A stretch of 64,000 bases of DNA, taken from the NCBI RefSeq assembly GCF_001039355.2, contig NW_019775447.1, positions 5,351 to 69,350 on the forward strand, in the 5' to 3' direction. Position numbers and translations under genes: made by a program. The stretch is from Lingula anatina. Taxonomy: Eukaryota > Brachiopoda > Lingulata > Lingulida > Lingulidae. Below the pieces are notes generated by a model that was not told where the DNA came from, made no database searches, and worked only from the letters and a program-made list of their open reading frames with translations. This document shows positions 57,801 through 64,000 of this stretch, piece after piece (the first letter of the stretch is position 1; every line of letters begins with the position of its first letter).

Positions 57801-58384
57801 GAAGTTTTGTGGTATAAAAAAGGAATACGCAAAAAGAACATTTCCTACATGCAGTATGCAGTAAAGTCAGCACACTATTAAATGAATAATCAGCAGGTAG
57901 ATTCATTATATTCATACGGTCTATGCATCAAGAAAAGACGGATAGAAATTTGTTTTATCTTTTATTAATTACAAAATGTCCATACAAAATTTCAGTGTTT
58001 TCTCAAAAATTCGTTTTCTCATGACAAATATTGGATCCGCTGGTCCTCACGAAATTCATGAAAATATTATAACCTGTTTACAAATATGAGTTGTGGATAA
58101 ATTTTTGCAGTTCGTATTGTCTAAATGCTTTTTTTATTTTTTTCCTTTTAAAGGGGGTATTAATTGAATTCAACATATTTACACGAGACACAAAAAAATA
58201 ACACATTTGATAAAACAGACATTTAATTACTTTGTGTCCTTTTTTAAAAATTGTTAACTTTACCATTGTATTTGTAATGTTTATCAACATACTTCCATAA
58301 GGCCACACTTTTTTAATTTTATGGATGACATCCTGCGCGCGCACGGATTTTCGCCCGTTCTCCCAAAAAAAAAAAAAAAAAGCC

Positions 58385-58400
58385 CCCCCCCCCCAGCNAA
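58385..58400. other. Assembly ambiguity in homopolymers
   Basis: An N at about 58398 follows poly-A and poly-C runs. Another N lies near 16353. Small indels are possible here. Confidence 0.8.
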
Positions 58401-58534
58401 TAAATTTTCAAAAAGACACCAGAGAGGTAATGAAATAAAATCAACCAGACGGTCTTTGTCAATTTCACCAACTTGTTTATTTCAAACAGCGCACTTTTCG
58501 CACATGCGCAGTTGTTTGAAGCCTGTGCTGAGAC

Positions 58535-58700
58535 TACGGTGAGTAACGAGAGAACTAACGACCGAACTTTACGACTGAACTTAGCGATGAGTTAACGACT
58601 GCTTCGTGAAACACCCCTCGAAAATCGCTAAATATGCTCGTTAGCGAGGTAGTTCAGTAGTTAGTTGTTCTAACTAACTACTGCTTTGTGAAACCGGCCC
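58535..58700. mobile_element. MITE-like hairpin element
   Basis: CGAGAGAACTAACGACC, CGATGAGTTAACGACTGC and TTCGTGAAACACCCC on the left are partly mirrored by GTTAGCGAGGTAGTTCAG, TAACTAACTACTGC and TTTGTGAAACCGGCCCC. The GTGAAAC..CC ends recur on both halves. No gene. Boundaries are approximate. Confidence 0.5.
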
Positions 58701-58825
58701 CTGGGTCGTAATGTATCTGCCGCGACCACCAAACCTTTCTCAACATGGAGGCCGTTCACTGTACAGGACTCCATGCACTGACGGGCGATGATTCTAGAGA
58801 GGTAAACATTCCACAGTTACAGCTA

Positions 58826-58935
58826 GCGCATTCGGAACAAGTTGTTCCGCGGTCTCACAGATCCGCGGATCAAATATGGCCGACTCACTTAAAAGGTAGC
58901 CGCTTATAATCACCTGATGGTCTCCCCACCTCCAT
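58826..58935. mobile_element. MITE family B, left-half copy
   Basis: GCATTCGGAACAAG, CACAGATCCGCGGATCAAAT, ATGGCCGACTCACTTAAAAG and CTGATGGTCTCCCCACCTCC match one arm of 20971-21255. The other arm is absent. Confidence 0.7.
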
Positions 58936-59090
58936 CAAATTTTGGAATGAAAATGAAAAAATTGAGACTGAATAGCACCATTTGCTGACATCCTCACTCA
59001 ATATTTTCAGTTTTTATTTTGACAGAAATTGATTCTCTGTATAATTTTTAATTCAAGGTGGGATATGTTAAGATCTGTTGATATAAATAT

Positions 59091-59368
59091 TGTAACGTTA
59101 GTAAGTGACAGCATGCAGTGATTAAGAGCGGGGAGTGTTTAGTAGAATAACTTAAGTCGATTGACATGCTCTTATGGTTTTTATACAACTGCGCTGAGTG
59201 TAAACAGAGAGAAGGCCGCTAGAGATTGCATGAGGTAGGAATAGAAATGAAGGAAGCGGCGAGGGTAATAAATGGACAGTAGTTCAATAAATAATAAGGA
59301 AGATAATATCTGAGTTGCATTTGCTACCTCGCGTAACATGAAGAAGACAAGCGAATAGCTTCGTCACA
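59091..59368 (+). mobile_element. LTR, family E, copy 1 (278 bp)
   Basis: Begins TGTAACGTTAGTAAGTGACA and ends GCTTCGTCACA. Directly after it, AATGGTGGAGGATGC resembles the TGG-starting primer-binding site of an LTR retrotransposon, suggesting a 5' LTR. It is about three-quarters identical to 62967-63224. Confidence 0.75.
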
Positions 59369-62300
59369 AATGGTGGAGGATGCAAAATATGCACATAGAT
59401 GTTTGAAATCATGAGTCTTGTCGGAAAGAGAGAACGATCACCGGACGAAAATACGCAGGCGAACACAAATTATCTAGATGGGAGATTGGAATTGGACAAA
59501 CATAAAATGGAAGGTAAGACAATTGTTTTAAACGATTATTTTAGAAAATGCTTTTTGTGATATTTCGATGATTTAATGGTAGCCAGCCACAATTTCAAAT
59601 GTTGCCTTAGTGAGGTAAATAGTTTTACGAAGGCTGAGTAATGCAAACTTAGCATTATCTGAATAGTTTCATTGCGCGAGAAGAGGTCAGCTATTAAGGG
59701 TACATAGTTTCAGTAACTGATATTCGCGTTGACAAAGGTAAGGCAGTGCCAGAATTCCATGCCCATTTAAATGTAATTGAATTTATAGAAGTAATGAATT
59801 ATTGGTAATTGAATTTATCCCCTAACAGATTTCAATTAGGCAGAGTAAAGGTAAACACCTCGCGAATGCAGACGCCATGAGGGAAACATTAAAGAATAAG
59901 ACTTAGAAAAACATGATAACCCTGCACAGTTTTTAATGATGCATGTTTGAACAGAATACATATGTTAAACATTAGTAATTTACTTTAAATCAAAACAGGG
60001 TGGCTACGAATTTAAAGGTCTGGAATGATTTTAACAGTTAGAGAAAGGTGACAAAATGTGACATTGTCAAAATGTCAAGATTGCGAGGCATTTGTTTTAA
60101 AGAGGAATTGTTTTAAAAACTCCAACGTAAAGATAAGAACCTTGCGTCAATTATCACACACTTGACATCAGACGAACTTCTACTTAGTTGCGAAGGCGCT
60201 CGGCTTCTTGTTGTTAGAGATAGGAGATAACGTGATAATTGATGGCAGGAAATCACCCCACCAGGAGGTTCTTTGCAACTTGTTTTTCAGACAAGTTAGA
60301 GTACAAAGTTTTGTTTAGTTTATTCGACGATAGGCGAGGGGGATAGGCTCCCCGAAGCCCTATCGTCAACAGGCGGCAGTGGAGTCGCAAGGCTCTGGGG
60401 GCACATTAAAGACGTGTTATAGTGCTGTGGGAGAGAGACAGAAGGCCCACTGTGTCTCGAATCCTGAATTAACAGGATACTGTGGTACCGTCTAGTCGAC
60501 TCAGTGTGTATAACGCTTCACTGAGTGGTACGGGGACGACAGTCCTCACCTAGCCATGCAGTGGGACCGGGATCAGACCGTCGGTTGCTCCCTGGGGGCC
60601 TGGTAAGCTCTACGGGATTGAGTGATCGCTATCGACTTGGTCACCGGCCGGTTGGGTCGCAGAAGGCAGTAAGGCTTAAGAATAGCAGCCGCGCTCAGCT
60701 CAATGTACAGTCGGGCCCTGGCAAACTGAAAACGAATGAGCTAGTAAGTGAGCTAGTGGGAAAGGTACTCAGCCTAGGTTGCGCCCCTGGCAAGGAGGGG
60801 AGACTGAAGAGTATAAGCGATGGTTGCCCCTTATTTTCCCTCAGATTCCGTAAAAGATTCACGTAAGTAAGTTTGAGTATTGATTAAAGAAATAATTTGA
60901 ATTGGTTGTAGACTTGTTATAAAACAACACGTAAAATTTGTAGGCGAATATATTTTGTATGTCTTGATATTTTCCAATTTGTGCTACTCCAAATTAATGT
61001 AAGCGTTATTCATTTTTTTGATATACTTCTTGCACATTCATTCCTGTTTACATTTTATGTATGTATTGACCTTAGAATTTTACAGGTTTGAAGAGATGTT
61101 TGATGAGATGCCAACAGCTGAGAAATCTCACTTCACTGTTGAAATCCGTGACAAGACGGAAAACCGGCATTTGGAAATATCTTGTGGTTGACTTGAACAA
61201 AAATGCCGCGCTAATTAATATTGATAAAATAGTTTTTTTTCCAGGTTAGCCAGGCAGCGAATTAATTTTTCGTTTTTTCGTCTACCCTTGTAATTTTAAT
61301 ATCCATCTTAACGAGTTTTCAATTTTTGTTACAGGATATGACACTTAAACGGCTTTCACTTTAATTTCAGGCAATACTAATTATTATTGCACCTATTTCG
61401 GTTTAAGGCTCCTGGACGTACAGTTTGCGTAATTTCAGATGATGAATCATATTTCTTTTCATAAGAATACCCGTTCTATTTCGCCCAATACATTCTACCC
61501 CCTTGCAATGTCAAACATCGCCGATAGTGCGCATGCACCTTTGAAGGTGACAAGCAAATATTAAGATTATGATTAATCTACCTTATTGGAAGTCCCTTCA
61601 ATAAAATTATGTTTTCGGGTTGCGAAGAATAAAATTGAAGAATAGTTTCTCGATAAATTGCCTTAATTAAAGTCCTAATCACTGGCATTTCGACGATCTT
61701 CTTAAAATGATCTTGTCAGTTGATAATGTGGTTATATTTCTGCTTCATTCGTTTTGGATATATTCGTAAACGCTGGACATGGACATTCGTGGATATACAG
61801 GAAACTGTGAACATTTATCTACACGTATGCCAACGTGCGCGAATAAGACGTTTATCCATATACAATGAGTGGCAGATGACAATCGCTATGCACTGTCTAG
61901 AAGGACGAATTTGACATTATATGCTAACTGAACTTTCGTGCTAAAATTCAAAATGGAGGAGGTAACGGACCATACCAAATGGAACTATTCATTTGTAGGA
62001 AATGAACTTTAGATTTTATTGGTTAACTTTGCGTCAAATGTTATTGCATGTGGTTATAAGAAAATGTTAAATATTGTGTATTGAATATTAAATACGTGAC
62101 TTATGAAAAGTATATCTATATTCAACCTGTCGGTCTTATGATTATTAGTTATTGATATTTAACTATATAGTTATTGGTATAGGAACAGTGTACTTAACTT
62201 TTATACAGATGATTAATATTTAATATTGGCCGACACTGAAAAAACTTATGGGTAATAAATTCAATAGGTCAATACCGGTGATTGGAAATGTAAATACCGG

Positions 62301-62966
62301 TAATATTGCTAACTGATGATATGCATAAAGGAAGATTCTTACTTAATTATTTTTCGGTATGTTTTTTGTTCAATCGTGGATTGGGTTTGATATAAAACGA
62401 TTGTTTCTCTTATAGCCATCAAAAGAGAGCGCTACAGTGTGGATAAATATGAAGATGAAAAGGTATTTCATAATAGACGATGCGTCGGGCAACGCTGTGG
62501 TGAATGCTATTCATCGGACAGGGAGTAGCTAACCCTATTGTCTCACGTACATGTAGTGCATACTTTATCTGAAATAACAACTGGAAAAGAGAAACCATAT
62601 ATGACAATGTGTCAGAGCCATAATAAGAGAGTAACAGATTTAAACATCTGCGCGGAGAAAACAAATAAAAATATCTGTGCTCTTGGGCCGCACATTGAAA
62701 GGTGTAAATGCTAATACGAAATATATCCACGAACATTTGTATTTTCATAAAAAAAATTATAAATCTATCTTCCTTAAAGTTATATTTGGGGTTTCATGTC
62801 GATTGTATTTCCATCTTATTGTAGGTTTATAATGCAAAATCTATGTACTTAGTTTTGTTTTGCATGGATTTATGGTAAAAGAAAAATGGAGTGTTTAAAA
62901 TTTATTTTTATGTGAATTTTCATTTTTAATATGCCTGGGGACAGGCGTAGCGTCCCCGGGAGATAA
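59369..62966 (+). mobile_element. Interior between two related LTRs, no gag-pol
   Basis: No reading frame with protease, reverse transcriptase, RNase H or integrase motifs was found. Near the left end a short ATG frame (59411-59513, MSLVGKRERSPDENTQ...) ends at a GTAAGA donor. A GC-rich block follows at 60320-60862. A small frame after an acceptor at 61085 (FEEMFDEMPTAEKSHF) ends at 61191. The two LTRs are too different, and their outer flanks (AATAT, GTATG) do not match, for one recent insertion. The interval may be a decayed non-autonomous element or two solo LTRs with unrelated DNA between. Confidence 0.4.
60320..60862 (+). other. GC-rich block of unknown origin with a strong hairpin and donor site
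   Basis: Against AT-rich surroundings, about 540 bp are GC-rich. A hairpin pairs GACGATAGG (60327 onward) with CCCTATCGTC, with further GGGG/CCCC pairing in the loop (about 60327-60365). The block ends at AGATTCAC/GTAAGTAAG. An open frame (60525-60862) has a stop just before it and no ATG, so coding is not supported. It could be a structured RNA exon, a transposon 5' region or a transferred piece. Confidence 0.35.
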
Positions 62967-63224
62967 TGTAACGTTAGTAAGTGACAGCATGCAGCGAATA
63001 AGAGCGGGGAGTGTTTTGTAGTGTTACTTTAGTTGATTGACACGACATTATTGTACTTAAGCGAAGAATGTAATGTAGACAGAGAGAACGATGTAAGAGG
63101 TTGAACGGAGAGGAATAAACTGTAAATAGCGTAGTTAGAAAGTGATAATAAATAATATGGGAAAACATGGAATTGTTTAGATATTACCTCGCGCCACCAA
63201 GACAAAGTCAGTAACTTCTTCACA
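62967..63224 (+). mobile_element. LTR, family E, copy 2 (258 bp)
   Basis: Begins TGTAACGTTAGTAAGTGACA and ends ACTTCTTCACA. It is preceded by GTCCCCGGGAGATAA, a possible purine-rich tract, which would suit a 3' LTR. A small GGGGACAGGC...GTCCCC inverted repeat lies just upstream. Confidence 0.75.
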
Positions 63225-63770
63225 GTATGCCGGTAGAACTGTATTAATTTTGGAGGCAAATATACATATATCCTGTTGACACGTGTCAGTTGATTTAGAA
63301 TTATGTGCAATTAATTAGTTTGGATTGAAGACCGTCATCGCAATGTTAATATTAATTTTAGACGACGCGTGTCACACAGTAATGATTATGTAATAGTCAG
63401 GGCTTAATCACTGTGTTTACCCAGCATGAATAAAGCTAACCTGAACTGATTGTTAATTAATGTGAGATGACACGTGCCAACCAGTGAAGTTAGCCCGAGA
63501 GATTGTAATCCAGTTTTTTTAATTAATTTCTTTTGATGCGTTTAAGTATGAAGAAGGCTTTTGGTTAAATTTGGGCTTTAGATCGTAAAGATGAACTATT
63601 CCTATCGTTTTGAATTACATATCAAACAATGATAGAGAAACAGTTCCTACTTTGTGTCCTTCAGAATCAAGGAATCAGTCTTTCGGCCGGCCACCCGTCG
63701 CCTTGTCAAATAAAGAAATATTCGAAATTCGACAACGGGCCAGTTCCCCAGGTACTTTTGCGTTCAGTTG

Positions 63771-64000
63771 ATGGGAAGGTTGTTTACGATTGATGAACGA
63801 ATACGAAAGGACAGAAATGTTACGGGTGTAGATGGGAGAGATCCTATATGCAAATATAGACTGAACTATATTAAAGATATGGCTAACAAAATGTTTATCA
63901 CTGAAACAACTGACAAGTCTTTTTGGAAAACATGCATTTCGTCTATGAACAAAACTAATAGAAATATAAGGACATACTATAAAAATAAATTTCAATCTTG
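63771..64000 (+). CDS. Unrecognised ORF, open at the window edge
   Basis: ATG at 63771-63773 opens a 76-codon frame (MGRLFTIDERIRKDRNVTG... CKYRLNYIKDMANKM ... KSFWKTCISSMN) with no stop to the window end. It is lysine/arginine-rich with no signal peptide or membrane segment. The frame stays open upstream of this ATG for at least about 45 bases. No family recognised. Its position beside LTR and LINE debris makes a transposon protein as likely as a host gene; it may also be chance. Confidence 0.3.
   Translation, partial: MGRLFTIDERIRKDRNVTGVDGRDPICKYRLNYIKDMANKMFITETTDKSFWKTCISSMNKTNRNIRTYYKNKFQS

Noticed and set aside
60525-60866. 113-codon ORF as a host gene
   Set aside because: It begins at a GTG directly after a stop and contains no usable ATG. 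Eukaryotic initiation is not supported.

Overview
This window is AT-rich animal nuclear DNA: split genes with canonical GT-AG introns, many microsatellites, MITEs, LTR pieces and a decayed LINE. The gene set (a PIX/ARHGEF7-type RhoGEF, a DraG-type ADP-ribosylglycohydrolase and membrane collagen-lectins) and the repeats suggest a non-vertebrate metazoan, probably a marine invertebrate. The sequence alone does not fix the species. Exon boundaries were read by eye from splice motifs, reading phase and family knowledge.

Layout. (1) 1-5.8 kb, minus strand: 5' and middle part of an ADP-ribosylglycohydrolase family gene running off the left edge, with intronic repeats. (2) 6-27.7 kb, plus strand: a complete 19-exon ARHGEF7/beta-PIX-like gene (SH3-DH-PH-GIT-binding-coiled coil), head-to-head with the first gene. 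Its large intron 14 is packed with MITEs. The 3' splice site of its exon 17 lies in an array of 46-bp tandem repeats that has copied the splice site about eight times. (3) 27.7-30.7 kb: intergenic, with a MITE and a solo LTR that has a perfect 5-bp target duplication. (4) 30.8-50.4 kb: a cluster of a membrane collagen-lectin family. Two complete genes lie head-to-head (minus 30.78-35.37 kb; plus 38.60-43.57 kb). A third 5' fragment (plus 47.98-50.40 kb) lies in a duplicated segment. Two decayed exon fragments lie on the minus strand. The encoded proteins read: signal peptide, C-type lectin domain, about 300 residues of GPPGTx collagen, ordinary collagen, an 11-residue [11 protein letters not shown]-type repeat, then a C-terminal membrane helix. 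This order is the reverse of collectins and of type II membrane collagens. (5) 50.8-64 kb: repeat-dominated. It holds MITEs, a decayed EN-RT LINE interrupted by a GGAGTCA-rich element, a tRNA-related SINE, a young miniature LTR (TRIM-like) element nested in a MITE, a pair of related LTRs at 59.09 and 62.97 kb around a non-autonomous interior with an unexplained GC-rich block, and an unrecognised ORF running off the right edge.

The genes are not a functional operon. The most distinctive biology is the lectin-collagen-membrane family and its duplication, inversion and decay among mobile elements. The most distinctive genome-structure observation is the amplified splice acceptor in the PIX gene.
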